Counted from the stretch's first letter, positions 11,943 through 21,425 are shown. The stretch is DNA of 64,000 bases from Rheinheimera hassiensis (GCF_022436675.1 NZ_JAKUJZ010000004.1:372001-436000); one strand, 5' to 3'. The notes: generated from the letters alone by a model not told the origin. Numbers and translations are program-made.

Positions 11943-12971
11943 ATGAAACTGAATACTCTTACTGCCGTGCTGTTAGCTGTTGGCGTTGTAACCTGTTCTG
12001 CACAGGCTCAAAGCAGCCGTGACACTATTCAAATTGCTGGCTCATCAACGGTGTTACCATTTTCTTCTGTGGTTGCTGAAGAGTTTGGTAATAACTTTGC
12101 GCAGTTTCGTACGCCTGTTGTAGGGTCTGGCGGTTCGTCAGGCGGTTTGCGCCAGTTTTGTCAGGGTGTGGGTGCCAATACTATAGATATTGCCAACTCT
12201 TCACGCAAAATGCGGCCCAATGAAGTTGAAGCCTGTAAAGCCAATGGTGTAAAAGAAATCATTGAAGTTAAAATTGGCTATGACGGTATTGTATTCGCTT
12301 CACGTGTTGATGCTGCAACCTTCGCTACTTTAGAGCCTAAGTATGTGTTTTTAGCTCAGGCTGCTCAGGTGCCGCAAAACGGGAAAATGGTTGCTAACCC
12401 ATACAGCCGTTGGTCACAGATAGACGCCAGCTTGCCAGATCAGGAAATTTTGCTCGCTATACCGGGCTCTAACCACGGTACCCGTGAAGTATATGAAGAA
12501 AAAGCCGTTATTCCGGGCTGCCAGACTTTTGCTGAAATTAAAGCCATGGATAAGGATGCGGCGCATACAGTGTGTACCGCTATGCGTACCGACGGCCGGG
12601 TAGTTGAAATTGCCGGTGATTACACTGAAACGTTGGCACGCCTGCAGGCGCAAAAAGATGCCATGGGTGTATTTGGTCTGAGCTTTTATGAAGCCAACCG
12701 TGACCGCATTAAAGTAGCAACCATGTCTGGCGTAGAGCCAAATCAGGATACGATTATTTCTGGTGAATACCCTGTATCACGCCCGTTGTATATCTATGTT
12801 AAAGGCGCGCATATTGGTGTGATCCCAGGGCTGCAGGAGTATGCCCAATTTCATATTAGTGACGGCATGTCAGGTTTTGGCAGTGTACTGGAAAGTGCTG
12901 GTTTAATTCCGCTGGCAGATGATGAGCGTGCTGAGATCATGCAGGCTATTACACAGAAAAAATCGCTGTAA
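11943..12971 (+). CDS. pstS: Phosphate ABC transporter periplasmic binding protein
   Basis: 342 aa precursor with a signal peptide (TAVLLAVGVVTCSAQAQ). The mature protein opens with IQIAGSSTVLPFSSVVAEEF and has the phosphate-contacting GSGGSSGG loop and the IDIANSSRKM segment, as in the larger PstS type common in marine proteobacteria. It binds orthophosphate in the periplasm and hands it to PstC/PstA. The ATG at 11943 follows GAGGAATTACC; an in-frame ATG 16 codons upstream would hide the signal peptide. A Pho box precedes it. A strong terminator separates it from pstC, so pstS can be made in excess of the membrane parts. Confidence 0.95.
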   Translation: MKLNTLTAVLLAVGVVTCSAQAQSSRDTIQIAGSSTVLPFSSVVAEEFGNNFAQFRTPVVGSGGSSGGLRQFCQGVGANTIDIANSSRKMRPNEVEACKANGVKEIIEVKIGYDGIVFASRVDAATFATLEPKYVFLAQAAQVPQNGKMVANPYSRWSQIDASLPDQEILLAIPGSNHGTREVYEEKAVIPGCQTFAEIKAMDKDAAHTVCTAMRTDGRVVEIAGDYTETLARLQAQKDAMGVFGLSFYEANRDRIKVATMSGVEPNQDTIISGEYPVSRPLYIYVKGAHIGVIPGLQEYAQFHISDGMSGFGSVLESAGLIPLADDERAEIMQAITQKKSL

Positions 12972-12983
12972 TACAGCGTTTAC

Positions 12984-13021
12984 CAGATAAGAGAGCCTAT
13001 GCGGTTCTCTTATCTGTTTTT
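12984..13021 (+). terminator. Intrinsic terminator between pstS and pstC
   Basis: A 14-bp stem, CAGATAAGAGAGCC with GGTTCTCTTATCTG (one G.U), has a short loop and is followed by TTTTTGG. It ends the pstS transcript or lets only part of it read into pstC. Confidence 0.88.
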
Positions 13022-13023
13022 GG

Positions 13024-13041
13024 TTGTCATAAAATTGAAAT
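13024..13041 (+). promoter_or_regulatory. Pho box upstream of pstC
   Basis: TTGTCAT-AAAA-TTGAAAT lies right behind the pstS terminator and 54 bp before the pstC ATG. A TACACT hexamer about 10 nt downstream fits the -10 position expected in PhoB-activated promoters. It suggests pstCAB-phoU has its own Pho promoter. Confidence 0.72.
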
Positions 13042-13095
13042 ATAAACCGCTTACACTGCCATCTGAACTGGCGCCAAGCTGTTTACGGAGTAATC

Positions 13096-14474
13096 ATGAG
13101 TAACCTGTCGTTAATTGTAGTGCTGCTTGTTCTGTTGGCACTGGGCTATCAGTTTGGTACCCGTCGCAGCCGAAGTGTTGCTACAGTTAACCCCAATTTG
13201 CGCATGCACTCAAGGCCACATCATTACGGTATGATGGTAGGTTTGTGGGCTGTGCTACCGGCTTTTTTATTCTTCTGCTATGGCTGTGGCTGTCTCCTGC
13301 TGTAATTAATGCCATGATGATTAGTGCCTTACCGGCAGATATTAGTGCACAAAGCACAGATCAACTGCGGGTAGTGACACAGCGTATTAATAATCTGGCG
13401 AATAATTTTGGTGTGGTTGCAGATGCGGCTCCTTGGGAGTTACAGGCAGCTGAGCATTTTCGCCAGCTTAAAGCCAATAGTGCTCTGGTGCTGACTGCTT
13501 TAATCGCTGTTATTGCAGCTGTTGGTATGCTGTTTGGCTTATTGAAAATTACCCCGGCCTTAAAAGCACGCCATCAGGTAGAGCGTGTGGTAAAAGGCTT
13601 GTTGGTACTGTGTTCTGCGGTTGCCATTTTGACCACTATCGGCATAGTGCTGTCGATGGTTGGAGAAACACTGAAGTTTTTCAGTTATGTCCCGCCAACA
13701 GAGTTTTTCTTTGGTACCACCTGGAATCCAAGGTTCTCTACTGTTGGTGTCGGTGAACAGGGTAGCTTTGGTTTAGTACCGTTGCTGGCCGGTACTATGA
13801 TGATTTCTGCTATTGCTATGTTGGTTGCCATTCCACTTGGCCTGATGGTGGCGGTTTATCTGGCGGAATATGCACCCTACAGGCTACGTAATATTGCCAA
13901 GCCGGCGATTGAAATATTGGCAGGTATTCCAACTATAGTGTATGGCTTTTTTGCTCTGGTTACCGTAGGGCCGTTTTTACGCGATCTGGGTAATACGTTT
14001 GGCCTGACTATTAGTGCGACCTCTGCTCTTACCGCCGGTGTGGTAATGGGCATAATGATTATTCCTTTTATCTCGTCTTTATCTGACGACATTATTACCC
14101 AGGTGCCAAAAACCATGCGCGATGGCTCGCTTGGGCTTGGTGCTACTAAATCTGAAACCATTATCAAAGTGGTTTTGCCTGCGGCATTACCCGGTATTGT
14201 TGGTGCTGTTTTGTTGGCAGCCAGCCGTGCAATAGGTGAAACCATGATAGTGGTACTGGCAGCCGGTAACAGCCCGGCGCTTACTGCCAATCCGTTTGAG
14301 GCAGTGTCTACGGTAACGGTAACCATTGTTAACCAGTTAACCGGCGATAATGACTTCTCCAGCCCACAGTCGCTGGTAGCCTTTGCTCTGGGATTGACGC
14401 TGTTTGTCATTACCCTGTTATTAAACGTGATGGCTCTGGTAATAGTGCGTAAGTACCGCGAGCAATACGAGTAA
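13096..14474 (+). CDS. pstC: Phosphate ABC transporter permease PstC, reading frame shifted at a slippery heptamer
   Basis: The PstC sequence is split over two frames. Frame one starts at ATG 13096 and encodes MSNLSLIVV..., including the typical HSRPHHYG segment, then ends at a stop by 13305 after 69 codons. The family sequence continues (ILLLWLWLSPAVINA) in the -1 frame, open to 14474. The switch falls at T TTT TTA (13263-13269), read as gcT-TTT-TTA in frame one: the exact X_XXY_YYZ layout for -1 ribosomal slippage. A joined product would be ~459 aa with a permease domain of about six helices and the EAA-type loop near LGLGATKSE. A GTG at 13245 could start the second frame alone but would drop the conserved N-terminal helix. 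A missing T in the run (sequence error or mutation) is the plain alternative. Confidence 0.85.
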
Positions 14475-14477
14475 GTT

Positions 14478-15848
14478 ATGACCATAATTGCAGAAAACCC
14501 GATTAAATCAGTAGCTGCACCGTCGCAGGTACAGCAAAAAGTTATTGCTTCTTTGCGCAAACGTCATCGTAAAGAGAAGCTCTTCCGCTCGCTCGGTTTA
14601 GGCGCTGTGTTAATCAGTCTGGCGCTGGTGGCATTGCTGTTTATTAATATTTTCGCTAAAGGTATACCTGCTTTCTGGCAGTCTGCTATTACGCTGGATA
14701 TTTATTTTGACCCGAAAATAATCAATATTCCACAAAAGCCGTTGCAGCAGGCTGATGAGTCAGACAATGATTTTCGCCAACGCGACCTTGCATGGCAAAA
14801 TCAGGTTGGTTTTGTTAACTTTAATCGCCTGATCGCCGACAGCCTGCAAAAAGTGTTGCCCGATGCTGCCCAGCACCGGCGTGATCTTGGCCGTGTTGTT
14901 ACTTCCGGTGAGCGTTTTGCATTGCGTGATATGGTGGTGGCTGATCCTTCGGTGATCGGCCAAACCCATACTTTACATTTACTGACCGACGCTAACATTG
15001 ATGTCTGGTTAAAAGGTAATATCGATCGCAGCCTGCCTGATAACCAGCAGCAATTAAGTCCTAAAATGCGCGAATGGGTGCAGTCGTTATCAGAGCAGGG
15101 AATTATTCAAAACCGCTTTAGTTTAGCCTTGTTTATGAATGCTGACTCCCGCAGTTCTCTGGCTTCAGCTGGCTTAGCCGGTGCTTTTATGGGCTCATTT
15201 TATATGATGCTGGTGGTGATAGTGCTGGCGGTACCGATGGGCGTTGCGGCGGCTATTTATCTGGAAGAGTTTGCACCACGCAACAGACTGACAGATCTGG
15301 TTGAAGTGAATATCAACAACCTGGCCGCGGTGCCTTCTATCGTGTTCGGTTTGCTGGGGGCATCGGTACTGATTGGCTGGTTTAATCTGCCGATGTCGGC
15401 GCCTATTGTCGGCGGCCTGGTATTGTCATTAATGACGCTACCTACGGTAATTATTGCCACCCGTTCTACCTTAAAAGCGATACCACCGTCTATCCGCCAG
15501 GCCGCACTGGGGCTTGGCGCGTCCAAAATGCAGGCTATTTTTCACCATGTATTACCACTGGCCATTCCGGGTATTTTAACCGGTGCTATTCTTGGGGTTG
15601 CGCAGGCGCTGGGTGAAACCGCACCGCTGTTGCTGATTGGTATGAAGTCTTTTGTTGCATCGGTGCCTGCCTCACCTTTTGATCAGGCTACAGCCTTGCC
15701 GGTACAAATTTATCTGTGGCAAGGCAACGAGTTGCGTAACTTCTTCGAGGCCCGGACATCTGCCGCGATTATCGTGTTGCTTATGATGATGATCAGTCTC
15801 AATGGCATAGCTATCTGGTTGAGAAAAAAATACGAAAAACGCTGGTAA
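14478..15848 (+). CDS. pstA: Phosphate ABC transporter permease PstA
   Basis: 456 aa inner-membrane subunit that pairs with PstC to form the phosphate channel. It has a cytoplasmic N-terminus, a first helix at about residues 38-60, a ~150-residue extracytoplasmic insert, and a C-terminal permease domain with five or six helices (about 225-450). The EAA loop reads QAALGLGASKMQAI. It is longer than E. coli PstA (~296 aa) because of the insert, as in other marine gammaproteobacteria. It starts 3 bp after the pstC stop, so translation is coupled. Confidence 0.94.
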   Translation: MTIIAENPIKSVAAPSQVQQKVIASLRKRHRKEKLFRSLGLGAVLISLALVALLFINIFAKGIPAFWQSAITLDIYFDPKIINIPQKPLQQADESDNDFRQRDLAWQNQVGFVNFNRLIADSLQKVLPDAAQHRRDLGRVVTSGERFALRDMVVADPSVIGQTHTLHLLTDANIDVWLKGNIDRSLPDNQQQLSPKMREWVQSLSEQGIIQNRFSLALFMNADSRSSLASAGLAGAFMGSFYMMLVVIVLAVPMGVAAAIYLEEFAPRNRLTDLVEVNINNLAAVPSIVFGLLGASVLIGWFNLPMSAPIVGGLVLSLMTLPTVIIATRSTLKAIPPSIRQAALGLGASKMQAIFHHVLPLAIPGILTGAILGVAQALGETAPLLLIGMKSFVASVPASPFDQATALPVQIYLWQGNELRNFFEARTSAAIIVLLMMMISLNGIAIWLRKKYEKRW

Positions 15849-15903
15849 GATTAATTTCACCAGCCTGTTGTAACAGTTTCAGTTTTAGCTAACGGATAAA
15901 CGC

Positions 15904-16674
15904 ATGACAAACACAGCCCCGGTAAAAATCAGAGCCAAAGATGTGAAGGTATTTTACGGCGATAACGAAGCGCTGCATGGTATCAGCATGGACGTATATC
16001 AGAACGAAGTGATTTCGTTTATCGGCCCGTCAGGCTGCGGCAAATCGACGTTTTTGCGCTGTATGAACCGTATGAACGACACCATTGAAAATTGCCGTGT
16101 AACCGGCAGTATTGCACTGGACGGTCGCGACGTTTATGAGCCATCACTGGATGTGGTGCAACTGCGGGCACAGGTAGGTATGGTATTTCAAAAGCCAAAC
16201 CCGTTTCCAAAGTCAATTTATGAAAATATTGCTTACGGCCCAAGATTACATGGCCTGGCAGAGCGTAAAGCCGATCTGGATGACATTGTTGAGTCCAGCT
16301 TGCGCCGTGCCGGTTTATGGAACGAAGTGAAAGACCGGCTGGATCAACCCGGTACAGGGTTGTCAGGTGGCCAGCAGCAGCGTTTGTGTATCGCCCGTAG
16401 CATAGCTGTCAGCCCTGAAGTTATCCTGATGGATGAACCCTGTTCGGCACTTGATCCCATTGCAACGTCTATAATTGAAGAGCTGATAGACGAGCTGAAG
16501 CAAAACTTCACCATCGTTATCGTTACACACAATATGCAGCAAGCGGCCCGGGTATCTGATCGCACCGCATTTTTTCATTTGGGTAATCTTATTGAAATTG
16601 GTAATACCAATGATGTATTTACCAACCCACAGCAAAAACGTACCGAAGACTATATAACCGGTCGTTATGGCTAA
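15904..16674 (+). CDS. pstB: Phosphate ABC transporter ATP-binding protein
   Basis: 256 aa ATPase that powers PstCA. Walker A is GPSGCGKST (residues 41-49), the Q-loop is in [15 protein letters not shown], the ABC signature is LSGGQQQR, and Walker B is [13 protein letters not shown]. The family-typical MNRMND segment follows Walker A. It lies between pstA and phoU, 55 bp after pstA. Confidence 0.98.
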   Translation: MTNTAPVKIRAKDVKVFYGDNEALHGISMDVYQNEVISFIGPSGCGKSTFLRCMNRMNDTIENCRVTGSIALDGRDVYEPSLDVVQLRAQVGMVFQKPNPFPKSIYENIAYGPRLHGLAERKADLDDIVESSLRRAGLWNEVKDRLDQPGTGLSGGQQQRLCIARSIAVSPEVILMDEPCSALDPIATSIIEELIDELKQNFTIVIVTHNMQQAARVSDRTAFFHLGNLIEIGNTNDVFTNPQQKRTEDYITGRYG

Positions 16675-16703
16675 GTTAGGGCAATATTCAGGAGCACGCT
16701 GTT

Positions 16704-17426
16704 ATGCCAAATAGTAAAATGGGCGGCCATTACTCGCAGGCCTATGATGCAGAGTTACAACAAGCGGTAGACCGTCTGATGCAGATGGCATCGCTGGTTC
16801 AGCAGCAGCTGAGTGATGCGTTATCGGCTTTTGCCAGTGGTGATATAGCACTGGCGCAGCAGGTAAAAGACTTTGATCGCAAAGTAAACGACTTTGAAGT
16901 TGATATTGATGAGCACTGCCTGGATATTCTGGCCCGCCGTCAGCCTGCAGCTACAGATTTGCGCCTGGTACTGGCTGTGCTCAAAAGCATTAATGATGTA
17001 GAACGTATTGGCGATATGGCAAAGCGTATTGCCAAAGCACTGCTGAAAAATACCACTGAAGGGCGGCCAGACGATACACAGCTGCACGAATTAACCAGTA
17101 TGGCAGCAAAAGCCCAGCTAATGCTGCAGCGCGCTTTAGATGCGTTCAAAAATATGGATGCTGAAGCCGCTTTGCATGTGCTGCATGAAGATAAAGCGAT
17201 AGATGAAGATTACGACCGCATCATTCAGCACAGTCTTAACAGCATGATGAACGATGCCCAGCAGATCGGGGTGAGTTTGCAGGTGTCTAATGTAGCTAAG
17301 GCATTGGAAAGAGTTGGTGATCACAGCCGGAATATTTGTCAGCACGCTATTTTTCTGGCCAGAGGGCGCAATGTTGCATATTTGAGTGATGATGAACTAA
17401 CACAGATTGTCACGAAAAAGCCCTGA
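16704..17426 (+). CDS. phoU: Phosphate signalling protein PhoU
   Basis: 240 aa all-helical protein with two PhoU repeats. The metal-binding motifs appear as LKSINDVERIGDMAKRIA (first repeat) and ALERVGDHSRNICQHA (second). It sits at the cytoplasmic face, links Pst activity to PhoR, and keeps the Pho regulon off when phosphate is plentiful. Last gene of pstCAB-phoU, followed by a terminator. A second PhoU and a DUF47 protein occur near 40 kb. Confidence 0.95.
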   Translation: MPNSKMGGHYSQAYDAELQQAVDRLMQMASLVQQQLSDALSAFASGDIALAQQVKDFDRKVNDFEVDIDEHCLDILARRQPAATDLRLVLAVLKSINDVERIGDMAKRIAKALLKNTTEGRPDDTQLHELTSMAAKAQLMLQRALDAFKNMDAEAALHVLHEDKAIDEDYDRIIQHSLNSMMNDAQQIGVSLQVSNVAKALERVGDHSRNICQHAIFLARGRNVAYLSDDELTQIVTKKP

Positions 17427-17450
17427 AAAATCATTTTTAAACCATTTTAA

Positions 17451-17473
17451 AAAGGGCCTGTTGGCCCTTTTTT
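17451..17473 (+). terminator. Intrinsic terminator after phoU
   Basis: AAAGGGCC and GGCCCTTT form an 8-bp stem with a TGTT loop, followed by TTT. Confidence 0.9.
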
Positions 17474-17545
17474 GTTGTCGCAAGCTAAGTTAGCTGGTGT
17501 TGTCAGATTTTGATAAATACTTGGTTTCAATAGAGTAGAAGTCCT

Positions 17546-17563
17546 TAGTCATAAAAGAATCAT
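17546..17563 (+). promoter_or_regulatory. Distal Pho-box-like repeat upstream of the porin gene
   Basis: TAGTCAT-AAAA-GAATCAT keeps the 7-4-7 layout and TCAT cores but is less close to consensus. It lies 116 bp before the porin ATG, in line with the stronger array downstream. Confidence 0.5.
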
Positions 17564-17586
17564 TTTAAAGTAGTAAAAATGTCACA

Positions 17587-17615
17587 TTGTCATTTTTTTG
17601 TCATAAAAGATTCAT
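17587..17615 (+). promoter_or_regulatory. Triple Pho-box array upstream of the porin gene
   Basis: Two identical units TTGTCAT at 17587-17593 and 17598-17604 are separated by TTTT. A third unit GATTCAT at 17609-17615 follows after AAAA. The 11-bp period matches PhoB binding. TATGAT at 17615-17620 is a likely -10, placed 10 nt after the second unit. Confidence 0.82.
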
Positions 17616-17678
17616 ATGATTGTCGCCGTCGGAATATGGCACACGCGTGCCAGCAGCTAAACTAACCCGGATGCGAAG

Positions 17679-18584
17679 ATGAATAAAACAGCGATAGCAG
17701 TGGCAATAATGATTACAGCAGCAACAGCAGCAGTAAACGCTGAACCGATTACCCTTTATGGCCTGATTAATGTATCTGCACAATCTGGTGATGAAGGTGA
17801 AGGGCGTTTTTCTGAGCTTAAAAGTAATAACTCACGCTTTGGTTTAAAAGGCGACTATGCGTTGGATGATGGCCTTACACTGGTATACCAGCTGGAGTGG
17901 GGTGTCAATGTATCTGATAGTAGCAGTAGCAATGTTACCGCCCGTAACCAATATATTGGCCTGGCAGGTGGTTTTGGTGAAGTACGGTTGGGGCGGCACG
18001 ATACCGCACTAAAAATGTCGCAGGCTAAAATTGATCAATTTAATGACTTTGAAGGTGACTTAGGCGCTTTGTGGGAAGCCGAAGTGCGCGCCAATAATTC
18101 TATCAGTTACTTTACACCGGTTATCAACGGCTTTGGCGCCCAACTGACTTACATTCTGGAAGATTCAGCCGACGCTGAAGATGCTTACTCTGCTGCGCTG
18201 TTTTACGGCGACGAGGAGCTTAAAAGTATCAACTTTTATGCCTCTGTGGCGCTGGATGCTGAAGTTGACGGCTATGACGCCATGCGGTTAAGCACGCAAA
18301 CTAAAATCGGCGGCGTTAAACTGGGCGCTATAGTGCAACGCCAGGAAGAAATTGAAACCGGGTTAGAGCAAGACGGCTGGCTGGTAAGTGCGGCTTATCC
18401 TATGGGTAAAACTGAGCTGAAAGCACAATATCAGACACTGGAAGACGATAACTCCGTCAGTGTAGGGGTTGATTACAAAGCCGGTAAAAACACCACATTA
18501 TTTGCCTGGTACAGCAGCTTTAATTTAGATACGCCAACGCCGGATCGTGATTACCTGGCAGTGGGCATTAAACATAAGTTTTAA
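17679..18584 (+). CDS. Outer-membrane general porin, phosphate-starvation type
   Basis: 301 aa Gram-negative porin. Signal peptide is residues 1 to ~21, then the opening strand ITLYGLINVSAQ, repeated amphipathic strands, SRFGLKG and NQYIGLAGGFGEVRLGRHD typical of the trimeric 16-strand class, and a C-terminal Phe (IKHKF) for BAM recognition. It lets small solutes, probably phosphate and other anions, cross the outer membrane. That preference is inferred from the Pho boxes upstream and the pst/phoBR neighbours, as for PhoE/OprP-like proteins. It has no sequence feature that I can tie directly to anion selectivity. Confidence 0.88.
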   Translation: MNKTAIAVAIMITAATAAVNAEPITLYGLINVSAQSGDEGEGRFSELKSNNSRFGLKGDYALDDGLTLVYQLEWGVNVSDSSSSNVTARNQYIGLAGGFGEVRLGRHDTALKMSQAKIDQFNDFEGDLGALWEAEVRANNSISYFTPVINGFGAQLTYILEDSADAEDAYSAALFYGDEELKSINFYASVALDAEVDGYDAMRLSTQTKIGGVKLGAIVQRQEEIETGLEQDGWLVSAAYPMGKTELKAQYQTLEDDNSVSVGVDYKAGKNTTLFAWYSSFNLDTPTPDRDYLAVGIKHKF

Positions 18585-18596
18585 TCCGCTTCGCAA

Positions 18597-18629
18597 TAAA
18601 AAAACGCCGGCTGACAGCCGGCGTTTTGC
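18597..18629. terminator. Bidirectional terminator between the porin and TonB receptor genes
   Basis: AAAACGCCGGC and GCCGGCGTTTT form an 11-bp stem with a 5-nt loop. A-rich sequence on one side and T on the other let it serve both converging genes. Confidence 0.9.
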
Positions 18630-18645
18630 TTTAACAGTAATCTGC

Positions 18646-21303
18646 TCAGTATTTGTACGACAAGCTTAAGCTGTAGCTTTGGCCTTCAACACGTTTTTGC
18701 AGTATTTCACCTTGCTGCAGAATTTCTACATCTTCGTCCAGCAGGTTTTTCAGCCCCAGTTTCACTGTCATACTTTCCAGCGGATTGTAGCTGTAGGTAA
18801 AGTCCAGTGAGTTAAACGGTTGCTCAAAGGCATCGTCTTTGTCATTAACCCCGGCAAAAGCGATACGCTTACCAAACACGTTATAAGTTAGCGTAGCATT
18901 GTGCTGGTTGTTGTCTGAGTCGTAGCCCAGTTGCAGGTTGGCGACATATTTTGAATGGCCGCTTAAGCCGCGCTCAGAATTAGTTAAATCCGCACCCGGA
19001 AAGGGCTGGATCTTAATTTCTGATTCGCTGACCGTAAGGTTACCGGCTACGAAGAAGTTGTCAGCAATCTTGCCAAAAGTACCACCAAACATATTCAGCT
19101 GTTGCAGAAACTCTGCTTCAATACCGTACAGCTTGCCACTTTGGGCGTTACGGAACGACATCAACAGGTTACCGTCAGAACCGGATAACTCTATCGCTTC
19201 AATCGGGTTATCCAAATCTTTGTAGAATACACCAACGCTGTAGTTACTGTTATCGTAATACCACTCTAAGCGGGCGTCTACACTAGTAATATCAGTGCTT
19301 TGCAGAGCGGCAAAACCGGTTATTTTAAAATCGGTAAGCGGGTCGACGTACAGTACCGGTGTAACTTCACGTAAGTCTGGCCGCACAACGGTTTGGCTGT
19401 AACCAAAACGGGCTTGTAAATCGTCATTAACAAACCAGGTTAATGACAGCGCCGGGTAGAAACCGTCTTCCAGCAGCACTGAGTCGGTGACTTCGCCACT
19501 GATGTCGCCATTGGCATCTAACGGCAGAGAAACTTGCTTAAAGTCCTCATAACGTACACCCAGATTTAAGCGGAACTTGTAATCATAGTTAAGCTCAAGA
19601 GCTGCATAGCCGGCATCAATCATCTGCGCTGCCAGATAATCATCTGCCTGAGTGGTCACGTTAGAGATTTTAAAGCCGTTGGCAGCATTTAAAATATTCT
19701 CGTTGGAGAAAATTTCCGAGAAACTACCAGACAACTGCTGCAGGCTATAGCCTACAGTATCAAAGTTAAAGCGATCAGTTTGTGCATTACGGCTTCGCTC
19801 AAAGTAGCTATAGCCACCGCTTAACGTCATTTCGGCTTTACCCAGCGTCAGCGGAAGTTTGGCATTCCAGCTTAAGTTTTCGGTGTTATCGTTCATATCA
19901 CCGAAGCTGTAATTTACCGCATTCTGGTTACGACGCAGGAAAGAGGTTACTGAACCGTCAGCCTGAGTTTCATTCAGGTAGCGATATTCAATTTCGCCCG
20001 GTGCATAGCGGCGTGCTTTAGCATCGGTGTATTGCCAGTCAACCGCCAGGTCCATCAGGAAAGGAAAATTATGCTTACCCCGCAGCTGATTACTCAGCAT
20101 GCTGCGTTCTTCATATAAAATGGAGGTGTCGGTATTTGAACGGTTGCTTTCGTTTATCGTCTCAATACTGTCGCCATTTTTAATTTTAATTTCGTCTTTG
20201 GTGTCCCGCAGGTAAATGGTTGAGGTTTCGATACGGTGATCTACGCCCAGCTCTAAACCAAAATTCAGCATACCTGACAGCTTAACCTGATGTTCGGTAC
20301 CCTTGATGTCGTCATAACGGTTTAGCGGCACCAGGTTGTCACCTGATACTGAGTAATAACGTTCTTGCTCATCAATATTTTGTGTTGATCTGTCATAGCT
20401 TACGCCGGTCATTACACCAAACACCACATTTTGCGCCAGCTCAAAACGGCTGCCGAACGAGGCGCTGCCATCAAAATCGGGCTTGACGCTTTTGCGACTG
20501 ATATCAATATCACGGTTGAACGCTGTGCCCAACTCACGCAAAATTTCATTAGCTTGTTCCAGATTACCTGCAGTAATACCGCCCAGGTCTTCTGCAATGC
20601 TTACCGGTGTTAACAGACCATACTGCGCCTGAGCGGCAGCCAGCTGAGGTGAAATACCACGCAAACCATCATCTTTACCGCGCCAGTCATCGCCACCCCC
20701 GGCGTAGTCGAAACCATCGTCGCTGTTCAGGCTGTTGTAACCTGTGCCCACTGATACGTTAAACGTGGTTTGCAGCGGAATTGCAGCGGTACGGATATTA
20801 ACGTTACCACCACCGAATGCGGCAGGTAGTTCTGGTGAGTAAGCTTTTTGTACCACTAAACTTTCAATAATACCGGCCGGAAACATATCCAGCGGGATAA
20901 CATTACGTGTTGGATCGGGGCTAGGTACCATAGCGCCGTTAAGCAAGGTACTTGAATAGCGCTCGCCCAAACCACGGACATAAATAAATTTGTCTTTTAC
21001 CAGCGTTAAGCCGGTTACCCGACGTAGTGCTGTGGCGGCATTGCTGTCACCGGCGCGGGAAATTTGCTCCATGCCGAGCAGTTCAGCAACATAAGGTTGC
21101 TCACGACGCTCTGCAGCGGCAGAAGCGGCAGAGCTCATCAGACGGCCGGATACAGAAATACGTTCAACATCTTCTTCATTCTGTGTCGGTTGCTGCGGTT
21201 CCTGCGCTATTGCGCTCAGTGAAACCAGCGCGGTTGCCGTGCTAAGGGCCAGCAACACACTGCGGCCAACACGACTGAAATTAAACTTTTGCATGCTGCT
21301 CAT
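18646..21303 (-). CDS. TonB-dependent receptor in the Pho locus
   Basis: 885 aa outer-membrane active transporter. Signal peptide ends near residue 33 (AIAQ). A TonB-box-like VERISVSG follows, then the plug domain (about 65-180) with RRVTGLTLVKDKFIYVRGLGERYS and LDMFPAGIIESLVVQK, then the 22-strand barrel ending in LSLSYKY. The RGLGERYS/PDPTRNVIPLDMFP type of plug is one I associate with receptors paired with large beta-helix-like lipoproteins. Just that kind of gene lies upstream on the same strand. A terminator separates the two, so it may rely on readthrough or its own promoter. Phosphate-containing substrate is inferred from context. Confidence 0.9.
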   Translation of the reverse strand: MSSMQKFNFSRVGRSVLLALSTATALVSLSAIAQEPQQPTQNEEDVERISVSGRLMSSAASAAAERREQPYVAELLGMEQISRAGDSNAATALRRVTGLTLVKDKFIYVRGLGERYSSTLLNGAMVPSPDPTRNVIPLDMFPAGIIESLVVQKAYSPELPAAFGGGNVNIRTAAIPLQTTFNVSVGTGYNSLNSDDGFDYAGGGDDWRGKDDGLRGISPQLAAAQAQYGLLTPVSIAEDLGGITAGNLEQANEILRELGTAFNRDIDISRKSVKPDFDGSASFGSRFELAQNVVFGVMTGVSYDRSTQNIDEQERYYSVSGDNLVPLNRYDDIKGTEHQVKLSGMLNFGLELGVDHRIETSTIYLRDTKDEIKIKNGDSIETINESNRSNTDTSILYEERSMLSNQLRGKHNFPFLMDLAVDWQYTDAKARRYAPGEIEYRYLNETQADGSVTSFLRRNQNAVNYSFGDMNDNTENLSWNAKLPLTLGKAEMTLSGGYSYFERSRNAQTDRFNFDTVGYSLQQLSGSFSEIFSNENILNAANGFKISNVTTQADDYLAAQMIDAGYAALELNYDYKFRLNLGVRYEDFKQVSLPLDANGDISGEVTDSVLLEDGFYPALSLTWFVNDDLQARFGYSQTVVRPDLREVTPVLYVDPLTDFKITGFAALQSTDITSVDARLEWYYDNSNYSVGVFYKDLDNPIEAIELSGSDGNLLMSFRNAQSGKLYGIEAEFLQQLNMFGGTFGKIADNFFVAGNLTVSESEIKIQPFPGADLTNSERGLSGHSKYVANLQLGYDSDNNQHNATLTYNVFGKRIAFAGVNDKDDAFEQPFNSLDFTYSYNPLESMTVKLGLKNLLDEDVEILQQGEILQKRVEGQSYSLSLSYKY

Positions 21304-21383
21304 CTGAACTTTGTCCTATCAGCTTGTACTGTTACGTCTGCGTTGCACCGAACTATTGGTTTACAGGTTCAATGCAGTGGAAT

Positions 21384-21418
21384 AAAAAAACACTGCCAGG
21401 CAAAACCCGGCAGTGTTT
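21384..21418 (-). terminator. Intrinsic terminator after the duplicated lipoprotein gene
   Basis: Read on the minus strand, AAACACTGCC and GGCAGTGTTT form a 10-bp stem around an 11-nt loop, followed by T-rich sequence. It stands between the lipoprotein gene and the TonB receptor gene. Confidence 0.82.
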
Positions 21419-21425
21419 GTTGCTG

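Noticed and set aside
13877-14560. Long minus-strand open frame (227 codons) opposite pstC/pstA
   Set aside because: Low-complexity translation without a domain, entirely antisense to clear permease sequence; a codon-bias shadow.
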